43,901 nt of DNA from CAWBCI01 sp963787195 (GTDB taxonomy: Bacteria; Bacteroidota; Bacteroidia; Bacteroidales; JAGOPY01). Position 1 is the first letter of the stretch, and each line of letters starts with the position of its first letter. The position numbers and the translations under genes are program-made. The notes under the pieces are model-generated. The model saw only the letters and a list, made by a program, of their open reading frames with translations, ran no database searches and was not told where the DNA came from. This document shows, piece after piece, positions 1 to 8,757 of this stretch. The DNA lies in assembly GCA_963787195.1 (NCBI GenBank), contig CAWBCI010000013.1:1-43901 (forward strand), written 5' to 3'.

Positions 1-1
1 G

Positions 2-337
2 GCAGATTTTGATAAATGGGTGGCTCATCAGCAGGAAATACCTCCCGTACCTTCCGACAGTGTTGGTCGTGAAGGCGCCCGCTTTTTCCAGGAAAAAACC
101 TGTGCCAACTGTCATGCTATTGCCGGCACACCTGCTCAGGCTCATATAGGCCCTGACCTCAGCCATATTGCTACCCGGGAAACCATTCTCAGCGGGATGC
201 TGCCCAATACCAGGGAAAATCTTAGTAAATGGCTTAAGGATCCTCAAAAAGTAAAAGAAGGAGCCCATATGCCCGATTTTATGCTTAGTAAACAAGAAAT
301 TAATGCTTTGGTAACTTATCTGGAGGAACTTAAATGA
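2..337 (+). CDS. coxB: Cytochrome c oxidase subunit II, C-terminal cytochrome c part (5' truncated by window edge)
   Basis: The open frame runs in from the window edge (first full codon at 2), so only the last 111 residues are present. The visible part is a class I cytochrome c domain with a heme-binding CANCH motif near the start and a likely axial methionine in GAHMPDF near the end. Such a fused domain marks the caa3 subtype, in which subunit II carries its own cytochrome c on the outer face of the membrane and passes electrons to CuA. The CuA cupredoxin part and membrane anchor lie upstream, outside the window. The TGA stop overlaps the ATG of coxA (ATGA), which indicates translational coupling. 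A GTG at 20 is internal and is not a start. Confidence 0.9.
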   Translation, partial: ADFDKWVAHQQEIPPVPSDSVGREGARFFQEKTCANCHAIAGTPAQAHIGPDLSHIATRETILSGMLPNTRENLSKWLKDPQKVKEGAHMPDFMLSKQEINALVTYLEELK

Positions 338-2004
338 GATTGAGGATACCTTTACCCGAACCGGAAGTCCCCTTGCCCAGCCTGCGCTCCGCAAACGGTA
401 TATTGCAGTGGCTCTCATCGGTCGATCATAAACAAATAGGCATCATGTACCTGTGGACTTCCGTGATTTTTTTCATAATCGGATTCAGCGAAGCCATGCT
501 GATGCGTATCCAGCTGATGCAACCGGAAAATAATTTCCTTTCCCCTGAAGCTTACAACCAGATCTTCAGCATGCATGGGACCACTATGATATTCCTGGTG
601 CTGACACCCATGCTGATTGGATTTTCTACCTATTTCCTGCCCCTGATGATCGGAGCCAACGAGATGGCATTCCCCAGGCTGAATGCCTTTAGTTTCTGGG
701 TCTTTTTCCTGGGAGGATTGATACTCTATTTCAGCGTATTCGCGGGAGGCGCTCCTAATGTTGGGTGGTTCAGCTATGCTCCTCTGAGTGAGAAATTTTT
801 CAGTGCGACACCCGGGGTGGATTACTGGGCCATCAGCTTGTTGCTGATGGGTATAGGAACGGTTGGCGCCGCCCTGAATTTCATCTCTACCACACTCACC
901 ATGAGGGTCAAGGACATGAGACTTAACAGGCTACCCCTTTTCGTATGGATGGTTTTTGTGAATTCCTTCCTGATCCTGGCCGCATTCCCCGTGCTGAATG
1001 CAGGACTGGTAATGATCCTGATAGACCGGCAGCTGGCTGCCCACTTCTTTACCACCGCCACCGGCGGCTCGGCAATCATGTGGCAGCATATGTTCTGGAC
1101 TTTCGGACACCCTGAAGTCTATATCCTGGCTTTGCCCGCCTTCGGCATTATCTCTGAAGTGATCCCCGTTTTCTCGCGCAAACCTATCTTCGGTTACGAA
1201 TTCATAGCCGCTTCTTCGGTGGCCATCACCCTTTTATCTTTCGGCGTATGGGCCCATCATATGTTTGCGGTTGGGTTGGGGACTACTTTCGATGCCTTCT
1301 TCGCCGCAACAAGCATGCTCATCGCCGTCCCAACCGGAGTGAAGATCTTTAACTGGTCGGCAACCATGTGGGGCGGTTCCATTCAATTCAAAACCTCCAT
1401 GCTCTTTGCCATGGCTTTCCTGATCGACTTCACCATTGGCGGACTTAGCGGAGTCGGATTTGCAATCGTACCCATAGACTGGAGGTTGACTGACACTTAC
1501 TTCGTGGTAGCCCATCTGCATTATGTCTTCCTGGGAGGTTCACTTACCGGGGGTTTTGCCGGTATCTATTACTGGTTCCCTAAAATTAGCGGTCGTATGC
1601 TCTCGGAAAAGCTGGGTAAGCTGCATTTCTGGCTGTTTTTTATCGGCTTCAACTGTACTTTCTTTGTATTTCATTTCCTGGGCCTGCTGGGTATGCCCCG
1701 CAGGGTTTTCACCTATCCCGACCTACCCTACCTGGGATCCCTGAATTTATTCTCAACTATCAGCGCGATGGTATTCGGGCTTTCATTCCTGGTCTTCCTG
1801 TACAACATATTTTACAGTTTAAGACATGGTGAGAAAGCCGGTGACAATCCTTGGAAAGCCTGGACCCTGGAATGGTATACCAGCTCGCCGCCAAAACTGA
1901 AGAGCTTTGATTCTATCCCAAAAGTGAGAAGCCGCCGGCCCCTCTTCGACCTGAGTCATCCGGAAAATCCGGACTGGAAAAGAGAAAACAAGAAAAAAAA
2001 CTAA
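334..2004 (+). CDS. coxA: Cytochrome c oxidase subunit I (caa3-type, A1-like heme-copper oxidase)
   Basis: Catalytic subunit of 556 aa, normal for the family, with about 12 membrane helices. It reduces O2 to water at the heme a3-CuB centre and pumps protons. Ligands can be placed: H81 (MHG, low-spin heme), H259 in HPEVY with the Tyr normally cross-linked at CuB, H308-H309 (CuB), and H394/H396 in HLHYV (heme a3 and low-spin heme). The Glu of HPEVY and the K-channel Tyr fit the A1 type rather than cbb3 or B types. It overlaps coxB by 4 bp and lies 3 bp before subunit III. The charged C-terminal tail is cytoplasmic. ORFs on the opposite strand inside this gene are shadows. Confidence 0.97.
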   Translation: MRLRIPLPEPEVPLPSLRSANGILQWLSSVDHKQIGIMYLWTSVIFFIIGFSEAMLMRIQLMQPENNFLSPEAYNQIFSMHGTTMIFLVLTPMLIGFSTYFLPLMIGANEMAFPRLNAFSFWVFFLGGLILYFSVFAGGAPNVGWFSYAPLSEKFFSATPGVDYWAISLLLMGIGTVGAALNFISTTLTMRVKDMRLNRLPLFVWMVFVNSFLILAAFPVLNAGLVMILIDRQLAAHFFTTATGGSAIMWQHMFWTFGHPEVYILALPAFGIISEVIPVFSRKPIFGYEFIAASSVAITLLSFGVWAHHMFAVGLGTTFDAFFAATSMLIAVPTGVKIFNWSATMWGGSIQFKTSMLFAMAFLIDFTIGGLSGVGFAIVPIDWRLTDTYFVVAHLHYVFLGGSLTGGFAGIYYWFPKISGRMLSEKLGKLHFWLFFIGFNCTFFVFHFLGLLGMPRRVFTYPDLPYLGSLNLFSTISAMVFGLSFLVFLYNIFYSLRHGEKAGDNPWKAWTLEWYTSSPPKLKSFDSIPKVRSRRPLFDLSHPENPDWKRENKKKN

Positions 2005-2007
2005 GAC

Positions 2008-2559
2008 ATGGACAAGTTTAAAACAGTCATGCTTTTTTTTGTAGGATCGGAATCTTTCTTTTTCCTGGCCCTGATAATCTCCTATGTTGTTTACAGTCAT
2101 CCCGGGGGAAAACTTTCCGACACGGCCAGTTACCTGAATGTCACCAAGACTTCCATATTCACTTTTTTTCTGCTGAGCAGCAGCCTGACCATGCATCTGG
2201 CAGGCATGAAAATAAAGCAGGGAAAAAGAAAAGCTATTTTGTTCTGGCTAGCCTTTACGATTATTCTGGGCGCTGTATTCCTGGCCGGCCAATTGACGGA
2301 ATATGCCGGATTGATCAGGGATAATGTGACTGTCAGCCAGAATGTCTTTGGTTCAGCATTTTTCACACTTACCGGTTTTCACGGGCTTCACGTATTTATC
2401 GGGCTGATCCTGCTTTCAATTCTCACCTGGATGATCTTCAGGGGTGATTTTAAAAAACTTGAAACTACTGCACTCAATTCCATTTCCATCTACTGGCATT
2501 TTGTGGATGCCGTGTGGATAGTCGTATTCAGTGTGGTTTATATAGGTGCGATTATATGA
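2008..2559 (+). CDS. coxC: Cytochrome c oxidase subunit III
   Basis: A 183-aa membrane protein with about five helices. The segment TGFHGLHVFIGLI is the conserved subunit III signature, and the C-terminal SIYWHFVDAVWIVVF is the classical last helix. It is shorter than mitochondrial subunit III (about 260 aa), as is usual for the 5-helix form found with bacterial caa3 and quinol oxidases. Subunit III stabilises subunit I and its proton uptake path. The start ATG lies 3 bp after the coxA stop. Its TGA overlaps the ATG of ctaG, so the operon is tightly coupled. Confidence 0.93.
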   Translation: MDKFKTVMLFFVGSESFFFLALIISYVVYSHPGGKLSDTASYLNVTKTSIFTFFLLSSSLTMHLAGMKIKQGKRKAILFWLAFTIILGAVFLAGQLTEYAGLIRDNVTVSQNVFGSAFFTLTGFHGLHVFIGLILLSILTWMIFRGDFKKLETTALNSISIYWHFVDAVWIVVFSVVYIGAII

Positions 2560-3341
2560 CAACAATGGGACTTTTGTTTTCAAACTGGCATTTCGATCTG
2601 CCTACGGTAGTGACGGCAATTTTATTGATCGCCCTGTTTCTTTACTGGCATGGAAGCCATCTTATCAAAAGGAACCTCCTGTATTTCGCCGGGATACTCT
2701 TGCTGTTATTGGTCAATCTCTCCTCACTGGATTTCCTGGGAAGACATTATCTTTTCAGCGCACATATGATACAGCATATCATTCTGCTTCTGGTCATACC
2801 ACCTATGCTGCTGGTCGGCCTGGATCCCCGTGTACTCCATAAATATATGGATAAGCCGGGCTGCCTGAAAGCCGGCAATATACTATTTAATCCTTTTTTT
2901 GACTGGATCCTGGGCGTAGGTTCCATGTGGGTCTGGCATATCCCTTCAGTCTTCAAGGCCATGAAACATTCAGAAACCCTGATGACTTTCCAGATGCTCA
3001 GCCTGCTTATCCTGGGTGCCTTTTTCATCTGGCCTGTATTTACGCCTGTAAAATGGAAGAAATTAAATCCGCTTCAAAGTTCACTTTACCTGTTTACAGC
3101 TTGCGTAGGTTGTACGGTCCTGGGCATATTCATCACTTTTGCGCCCGAGGATTTATACACCACCTACCTGAACGGTAATAATATGGCCATTCTCGACCTG
3201 ATCCGGAACGGCTGGGGAATCAGTCCTGATATTGATCAGCAGATGGGAGGCCTGATCATGTGGGTGCCGGCCTGTATAGTCTATCTGACTTATATATTGA
3301 TAAGCCTCTCAAGATGGTTCAGCTCATCAGACCCGGATTAA
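2556..3341 (+). CDS. ctaG: CtaG-type cytochrome c oxidase assembly factor (caa3_CtaG family)
   Basis: A 261-aa polytopic protein (about seven helices). The motifs SAHMIQHIILL and WHIPSVFKAMKH are typical of the caa3_CtaG family, which is needed for copper-centre assembly of caa3 oxidase in Bacillus. It is unrelated to the Cox11-type CtaG of proteobacteria. I chose the ATG at 2556 because it overlaps the subunit III stop (ATGA). The upstream in-frame start at 2514 would lie inside subunit III and add a non-family N-terminus. The histidines in the QH and WH motifs are plausible copper ligands, by inference only. Confidence 0.88.
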   Translation: MTTMGLLFSNWHFDLPTVVTAILLIALFLYWHGSHLIKRNLLYFAGILLLLLVNLSSLDFLGRHYLFSAHMIQHIILLLVIPPMLLVGLDPRVLHKYMDKPGCLKAGNILFNPFFDWILGVGSMWVWHIPSVFKAMKHSETLMTFQMLSLLILGAFFIWPVFTPVKWKKLNPLQSSLYLFTACVGCTVLGIFITFAPEDLYTTYLNGNNMAILDLIRNGWGISPDIDQQMGGLIMWVPACIVYLTYILISLSRWFSSSDPD

Positions 3342-3375
3342 AAAAATTATTGATGCTTTAAAATGATATAGAAAT

Positions 3376-3594
3376 ATGGAAGATCCAATACAATCATACG
3401 CGACAGAGGAATATGAAATGATCCCGGCCACACCCCAGGATATACCTGAACTTACATTCTGGCCCATAGTGCTGGCATTTGCGGTTTTATTCTTTTTCTG
3501 GGGATTAATAACTTCACTGATCATATCCGGGGTCGGGATAGTGATGATAGTATTTTCAATTATGGGTTGGATTTCAGATTTGAATAATGAATGA
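3376..3594 (+). CDS. Small membrane protein, cytochrome c oxidase subunit IV-like
   Basis: A 72-aa protein with a polar N-terminus (about 25 residues) followed by one long or two short hydrophobic helices separated by a WG turn. Size, topology and position inside the oxidase operon fit the small subunit IV of bacterial heme-copper oxidases, which is poorly conserved, so the call rests mostly on context. Its stop overlaps the Rieske start by 8 bp, which supports it being translated. A different accessory subunit of the bc-type complex is possible. Confidence 0.65.
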   Translation: MEDPIQSYATEEYEMIPATPQDIPELTFWPIVLAFAVLFFFWGLITSLIISGVGIVMIVFSIMGWISDLNNE

Positions 3595-4093
3595 TATGAA
3601 GACTTTTGATGAAAAACAGAATCGCCGTTCATTCCTGGTAAAGATACTCATGTCTCTGAGCGCTTTATTGGCGGCGCTGGTGAGCATTCCCATCATCAGT
3701 GCCTTGCTCGAGCCCGTCCTGCGTAAAAAGTCCCAGGTATGGAGATCTGTCGGGAAGCTTGACGATTTCAATATTGGGAACACTGTACTGGTAGAATTCA
3801 CCAATGCGGAACCTCTCCCCTGGTCGGGGGTAACCGATCAGACGGCCAGCTGGTTGCGAAGGGTCAGTGAAGATGAATTCATTGCTTTTTCAGTCAACTG
3901 TGCCCATCTGGGTTGCCCAGTAAGGTGGGTGGCTGATGCTGAACTCTTCCTCTGTCCCTGCCATGGAGGCGTTTATAATAAAGACGGTTCTTATGCTGCC
4001 GGTCCGCCGCCGCATGGCCTCGACCAGTACCCCGTGAGGATCAGAAACAATGAAGTCGAGATCCAGACAGCTCCTATTCCGATCACAACATAA
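3587..4093 (+). CDS. qcrA: Rieske [2Fe-2S] iron-sulfur subunit of the menaquinol:cytochrome c reductase
   Basis: A 168-aa protein with one N-terminal membrane helix (about residues 14-41) and a Rieske fold. Cluster ligands are C105 and H107 (CAHLGC) and C123 and H126 (CPCHGG). C110 and C125 can form the stabilising disulfide of high-potential Rieske proteins, and a Gly-Pro-rich loop follows (AGPPPHG). It takes the first electron from menaquinol and passes it to the cytochrome c. The ATG at 3587 overlaps the preceding small gene, and cytochrome b follows after 14 bp. An RR-S-F-L stretch at residues 13-17 before the helix is compatible with Tat export. Confidence 0.95.
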   Translation: MNDMKTFDEKQNRRSFLVKILMSLSALLAALVSIPIISALLEPVLRKKSQVWRSVGKLDDFNIGNTVLVEFTNAEPLPWSGVTDQTASWLRRVSEDEFIAFSVNCAHLGCPVRWVADAELFLCPCHGGVYNKDGSYAAGPPPHGLDQYPVRIRNNEVEIQTAPIPITT

Positions 4094-4107
4094 TAAGAGG
4101 ATACAAA

Positions 4108-5505
4108 ATGAACAGGCTGAGACAATTGTGGAAATGGATTGATGACCGTTCGGGCATAACAGAAGCTATAGAACCACTTGCCAAACACCTGGTCCCAAAG
4201 GATTCAAAATGGGCCTATGTTTTCGGAAGCGCCACCCTCTTTACATTTATTCTCCAGGTTGTTACCGGGGTGGGACTGGCTTTATTATATCAACCCACCT
4301 CTGAAACGGCCTATGAATCCATCAAATACATAAGCTTAAGCGTACCTCTGGGAAGCGTCCTGAGAGGCTTGCATAATTTCGGGGCTTCAGCCATGATCAT
4401 ACTTGTCGGAATCCACATGATCCGGGTTTATATCATGGCTGCCTTTAAATACCCCAGGGAGATGAGCTGGATCAGCGGGCTGATCCTGCTGTTATTAACC
4501 CTTGGTATGGCTTTTACAGGACAATTGCTACGCTGGGACAGTAACGGGGTATGGACAGCAATAGTCGGTGCGGAGCAGGCCGGAAGGGTTCCTTTTATCG
4601 GAAAACTCATAGCCCGTTTCCTTCTTGCAGGTGAAACCCTGGGAGGAGCTACCCTCAGTCGATTTTTCGCCATACATGTATTCCTGATACCGGCTTTCCT
4701 TTTCGGGCTCCTCGGTTTGCATCTTTACCTTGTGGTCCGTAACGGTATTTCGGAACCTCCCAAAGCCGGCCATCCGGTGGACCCAAAGACATACCGGAGC
4801 TGGTACCACAATATGTTAAAAGACAAGGGAGTGCCATTCTGGCCGGATGCCGGCTGGCGCGACCTGGCTTTTGGTTTATTTGTAATTACAATTATACTCA
4901 TCTTAGCCATATTCGTGGGGCCTCCCGAGATAGGAAAACCTCCTGACCCGGCGAATATCATGACTACACCGCGTCCTGACTGGTATTTCCTCTGGATATT
5001 CGCCCTGTTCGCTCTCATGCCAAGGGCCATAGAAACCTATGCCATAGCTTATGGCCCTCTTATCATAGGAATCATTCTGATTGGGTTGCCGCTTGTTTTT
5101 AACAAAGGTGAGAGAAGCCCCTGGAGACGTCCGTGGGCTGTAGGAATAGTGGTCTTTATACTGATGTCTATAGCTACCTTCTGGTATGAAGGTATCAAAT
5201 CTCCCTGGTCGCCTGATTTCCAGACCCAGCCCCTGCCTCCGAAAGTAGTCGGGAATATAAGTACAGATGCTTTGAACGGATCGGTGCTTTTCTATGAAAA
5301 AGCCTGCCTGTATTGTCACTCCATTTCCGGGATCGGGGGGCATCGCGGTCCTGACCTTACCCGTGTAGCCGACCGTATCAGTAAAGAAGATATCACCATC
5401 CGGATCGTGAACGGTGGTGGAAATATGCCGGCTTTTGGGCCCAATCTTACACAAAAGGAACTGGATGACCTGGTTAGTTTCCTGATGACCCGCAAAAATC
5501 CTTGA
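4108..5505 (+). CDS. Cytochrome b (b6 plus subunit IV) fused to a C-terminal cytochrome c: QcrB-QcrC fusion
   Basis: A single 465-aa chain. Residues 1-215 are a four-helix cytochrome b with heme ligands H89/H103 and H190/H205. The second pair has 14 residues between, as in b6-type rather than mitochondrial proteins. Residues about 245-365 are the C-terminal (subunit IV) part with the quinol-site PDWY at 290-293. Residues 385-465 are a class I cytochrome c with CLYCH (400-404) and axial M440 (GGGNMPAFG). In Bacillus these parts are split over QcrB and QcrC; here one protein holds both b hemes and the c heme. An AAGAGGA ribosome-binding site lies just upstream. Together with the Rieske protein it makes a full menaquinol:cytochrome c reductase next to its oxidase. 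Confidence 0.93.
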   Translation: MNRLRQLWKWIDDRSGITEAIEPLAKHLVPKDSKWAYVFGSATLFTFILQVVTGVGLALLYQPTSETAYESIKYISLSVPLGSVLRGLHNFGASAMIILVGIHMIRVYIMAAFKYPREMSWISGLILLLLTLGMAFTGQLLRWDSNGVWTAIVGAEQAGRVPFIGKLIARFLLAGETLGGATLSRFFAIHVFLIPAFLFGLLGLHLYLVVRNGISEPPKAGHPVDPKTYRSWYHNMLKDKGVPFWPDAGWRDLAFGLFVITIILILAIFVGPPEIGKPPDPANIMTTPRPDWYFLWIFALFALMPRAIETYAIAYGPLIIGIILIGLPLVFNKGERSPWRRPWAVGIVVFILMSIATFWYEGIKSPWSPDFQTQPLPPKVVGNISTDALNGSVLFYEKACLYCHSISGIGGHRGPDLTRVADRISKEDITIRIVNGGGNMPAFGPNLTQKELDDLVSFLMTRKNP

Positions 5506-5517
5506 TAAAAAATAAAC

Positions 5518-7326
5518 TTAATCTTCCAGGTATTTGAGTACCTGGTCACGAAGTTGCCCGGCGACGGTCTGAAAAGCTTTTTTTGTCGCTTTATCATGGT
5601 TTTGTCCCGTACCTTTTACCTGATCAATGGTCGTCTTATAAACTTCAAGACCTGTACTCTGGTCAATCAGGCTCAGATTTGCATCCACATAGGCAAAGTA
5701 AATTCCCTGGTAATAACTGTGAGTTGTCGCTGCAGCAATGATCCGGATGATATAATCGGCTTCCTGCGGCAGGTCACTGAACTGATATCCCTTTCCGGCC
5801 AGACTGTTTTTGAGGAGAGGTTCTATGGTTTTTATGTCGAGGCTGTACCCGGGTGAACGCTCTTCACTCTCTATGTAATATATCCTGGGTATTACTTGTA
5901 TATTGAAGTTTACAGGTATTACCGGATATTTTTTCAGGACCAGGGAATAGAAAGCTGTATTGGTGTCCAGACCAGTAAATTCAGGCAAATCCACCATTGC
6001 GTCCAGTTCCATTAATCCGGGCTTAACATTTATTGCCGGAAAATATGCTGAGGCTTTCCCGTTCTCATCAGAATTTGCCCGGCACAAGGGACTTCCCCAT
6101 CCACGGGGCTTGAAAATGACAGGAACATTTTTCAGGACCTGCAGGCTGCCCTCCCGGTTCAGCCAGACCTGCACTTCCATCGGAAAATCGGAAGTCTGGC
6201 CGGCTTTGACACTCAGGCTGGTCTTCTCTGACTGCAATTTGATAAAGGACAAAAGTTCTATCTTCTCAAACTCATCCGGCACATAGGCAATATTCTCCTG
6301 CTTTAGCCAGGCAATAGGGATCACTCCTTCGGAAACAGCCAGTAATTCACCGTTTTTGACTACCCTGGCCCGGATTCGAATCATCTCACCTTCCTTCCAG
6401 TAATTTCCTGAGGTATTAAAAGAAGATATGCCGGCAGCTTTGATATTCTTAACATTAAAATGACCCGTTTTGATCAGTGCATCTGAAAGTTCATCATTCC
6501 ATTTACTGCTGAACCGGCTTGAAAGTTCAGTGTTCTCAAAAGTAAAAGGCTGCAGGGCCATAACATCCGTCGTAGCCTTCATCTGCACATACAAACCATA
6601 AGCGATAAAATAGGCCGCCTCACTCATATTCAAATCTTTCGATTTTTGAAGTGCCGTAATTTCATTATCCAGCTCAAGTTTGAGATTCCTGAGGCTTTCA
6701 AGATCACTGTTTACAAATTGTTCCCTGCCAATCGCCATCAATAACCACTGGGCTTCTTCCGCTTCAGACAAAAAAGGCATGCCCTCATAAAAACTCCTGA
6801 GGGCATTCTCCCGGTCTTTCATTTTATTAAAGCCCCTTCCTTCATCCAGCTTTTGCTGCAATTTCTTCACATTTTCCCCAATCAGCTTACGGTTGTAAAA
6901 AGCCAGTTCTTTTTTATTGGCCCAGGCAAAGGCATAGGCCTCCTTATTCTTCTTATCATAATAAATGTCTGTCTTTAAACCCGTTATTTTGGCCTTTGAA
7001 AAAGATATGCTCTTTGACAGAAATGCTTCGGAAGATTTTCCATTCACATTTGAAATATCCAGTGAAGAGTTTGATTCAAGGCTTACCTGTATGGATTGAA
7101 TGAGCTTGCTTCGGGCAATCTCCCTGTATTTCTCCAGGATTTTTGCAGGGTCTTCATCCGCGGTATTCTTCCCGGAAAAAAATCCGACAAGATATTCTGA
7201 TTCAGGATAAAGGGCCGTCCTTTGCTGGTAATTGGTCCAGGCTGGTTGTTGAGCCTTTAATGGAAACAGAAAAGCGAGGAATGCAATAGCGGAGAATACT
7301 ATGAATAGCCCTCTGGAAAATCTCAT
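5518..7326 (-). CDS. Secreted LPP20-like multidomain envelope protein
   Basis: A 602-aa protein with a signal peptide (cleavage near residue 25, after LKAQ). Residues about 30-170 resemble the LPP20 lipoprotein family (helical stretch with Ala/Ser-rich repeats, then AYAFAWANKKEL), but there is no lipobox cysteine. A helical middle (175-270) follows, then beta-rich segments (about 310-470) that look like Ig or surface-binding modules. A C-terminal alpha/beta domain (about 490-602) recalls small LpoB/LPP20-type envelope domains. It starts 8 bp after the CsgG-like gene and is almost certainly in its operon. Its function is unknown. The pairing suggests a periplasmic or outer-membrane partner of the CsgG-like protein. 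Confidence 0.65.
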   Translation of the reverse strand: MRFSRGLFIVFSAIAFLAFLFPLKAQQPAWTNYQQRTALYPESEYLVGFFSGKNTADEDPAKILEKYREIARSKLIQSIQVSLESNSSLDISNVNGKSSEAFLSKSISFSKAKITGLKTDIYYDKKNKEAYAFAWANKKELAFYNRKLIGENVKKLQQKLDEGRGFNKMKDRENALRSFYEGMPFLSEAEEAQWLLMAIGREQFVNSDLESLRNLKLELDNEITALQKSKDLNMSEAAYFIAYGLYVQMKATTDVMALQPFTFENTELSSRFSSKWNDELSDALIKTGHFNVKNIKAAGISSFNTSGNYWKEGEMIRIRARVVKNGELLAVSEGVIPIAWLKQENIAYVPDEFEKIELLSFIKLQSEKTSLSVKAGQTSDFPMEVQVWLNREGSLQVLKNVPVIFKPRGWGSPLCRANSDENGKASAYFPAINVKPGLMELDAMVDLPEFTGLDTNTAFYSLVLKKYPVIPVNFNIQVIPRIYYIESEERSPGYSLDIKTIEPLLKNSLAGKGYQFSDLPQEADYIIRIIAAATTHSYYQGIYFAYVDANLSLIDQSTGLEVYKTTIDQVKGTGQNHDKATKKAFQTVAGQLRDQVLKYLED

Positions 7327-7334
7327 ATCAATCT

Positions 7335-8597
7335 TTATTTAATATTTGATTTATGAACAAAGCCTGATTTATTACCCATGAGTTGTATCTTGTAATACTC
7401 ATCTTGCGTTTCTAAGACTTTGAATTCCAATCCACCGGGAACTTGTGCAACTACTCCGGAACCTTTGTCGGCCAATTCATAAACCGGGATCCTCTCTGAG
7501 CTGCTGCCCTTAATCTGCACCCTGTCAGCCAGTGCCCCGGCCTGTCCGCTTTGCATGAAAGAATATGGTTGTATCGGCCTGCCCAGGTCCGCAAGATAAT
7601 TGCTGAGTGCTATACCAGATTTTGCTCTGTCTCGTCCCTCCTGATATTTGGTGTTGGTATAATCCAGTTCATAGGCAATCCCGTAATATTCCAAAGCCTC
7701 AGTATAGGATCCTACCATTTCATATACTGCTCCCAAATTATAGGCAGCTTTGGGATTATATGAATCAGCCTCATACATGGCATATACTATCGGGAAAGCC
7801 CTGTCAATATCACCATTCTGAAGGAATTTAACAGCTTCCTTACTGTCATCTTTCAACTCTTTTATTTTGATCTTTTCCATTTTATATTTCATATAGGCAT
7901 ATCCCGGCGTAAAATAGTTCACAAATCCACGGGCGAGTTGTTTAAGTCCGAGATCTGCAAGTTGTTCCACCGTCATCATACCTGATATCTTATCATTACA
8001 GGCACGATCCTGAACTTCGTATGAAGCTGTTTTGGTGCCTTCAACCTGAGCTGTTTCCACCGAAATTATCTTCATGGTCCCTTTCACTGTGACTTTCCTT
8101 GTCAGACAATGAGAGTCAGTTGAAGTGGACCTTTCTTCATTACTTGTATAACTGGCATTACCCAGGATGATGACATCCAAACCCGCGAGCTTCCCAACTT
8201 CTGCAGCAGAACTTTCATCCAGCGCACCCGACAAGCCTAAGCGCTGTTCCTTGATGATCTTTTCCAATTGGTCTCTTTCAATCACATCATAAAAATCAGT
8301 ATTCACACCTTTCACAAAAGTCTGTCCTTCTTTTGATTTAAGCAGACCTAAAAGCGCACCCTCCGGATTATAAATCCCCCTTTTCTGGGAGAGCAGGTCA
8401 GCCACTACGAAATCGGTAAGGACCACTTCCTTGCGGGAATTGTTCGTAACGTTAAATTTCAGGACCCCTATCTTCTTCATGTCATAAAAAGGCTTTTCAG
8501 GGGCCTCCAGAATAAAACAATCCACGCTTTGAGAATAGATGTAGGTAGGAATGATCAAACTGATCATCAGAATGATAATTAATTGTCTTTTTTTCAT
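7335..8597 (-). CDS. CsgG/HfaB-like protein with TPR and C-terminal SH3-like domain
   Basis: A 420-aa protein with a signal peptide (1-23). Residues 42-225 match the CsgG family, especially VIERDQLEKIIKEQ (105-118), an SG turn, and GKLAGLDVIILGNAS (135-149). CsgG forms the outer-membrane curli secretion pore, and relatives act in envelope assembly or stress sensing. Residues about 275-330 form TPR-like helices (NPKAAYNLGAVYE, ALEYYGIAYELD). Residues about 362-420 look like a bacterial SH3 domain. No curli subunits (CsgA/B) or CsgE/F are visible nearby, and there is no lipobox, so a true curli pore is unlikely. It is first in a two-gene operon with the LPP20-like protein. A promoter candidate lies at 8628-8659. 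Confidence 0.75.
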   Translation of the reverse strand: MKKRQLIIILMISLIIPTYIYSQSVDCFILEAPEKPFYDMKKIGVLKFNVTNNSRKEVVLTDFVVADLLSQKRGIYNPEGALLGLLKSKEGQTFVKGVNTDFYDVIERDQLEKIIKEQRLGLSGALDESSAAEVGKLAGLDVIILGNASYTSNEERSTSTDSHCLTRKVTVKGTMKIISVETAQVEGTKTASYEVQDRACNDKISGMMTVEQLADLGLKQLARGFVNYFTPGYAYMKYKMEKIKIKELKDDSKEAVKFLQNGDIDRAFPIVYAMYEADSYNPKAAYNLGAVYEMVGSYTEALEYYGIAYELDYTNTKYQEGRDRAKSGIALSNYLADLGRPIQPYSFMQSGQAGALADRVQIKGSSSERIPVYELADKGSGVVAQVPGGLEFKVLETQDEYYKIQLMGNKSGFVHKSNIK

Positions 8598-8627
8598 ATT
8601 AGTTGGTTTTTGACTTGGTTAATGGAG

Positions 8628-8659
8628 CTAAGATATTAATATATATTGGTCTTTCCCAA
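8628..8659 (-). promoter_or_regulatory. Candidate Bacteroidota promoter for the CsgG-like operon
   Basis: Read on the minus strand, a TATCTTAG box (7 of 8 matches to TAnnTTTG) lies 21 bp downstream of a TTG -33 element. The start codon follows about 31 nt after the -7 box. Spacing agrees with the known Bacteroidota sigma-70 consensus. Prediction only. Confidence 0.4.
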
Positions 8660-8757
8660 TAATCTGATACATATTATTAAAAATTATATGTTACATGGAT
8701 GAATAGTATTATTATGACCTTCATCATATTCCTTCTCATAATTTTAAATAAATGAAC

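Noticed and set aside
4903..5454. 183-aa ORF opposite the cytochrome b gene
   Set aside because: Shadow of a clearly identified gene; contains no domain.
7335..8597. True curli secretion pore (csgG)
   Set aside because: No lipobox, added TPR and SH3 parts, and no csgA/B/E/F in view; only a family-level CsgG-like call is justified.
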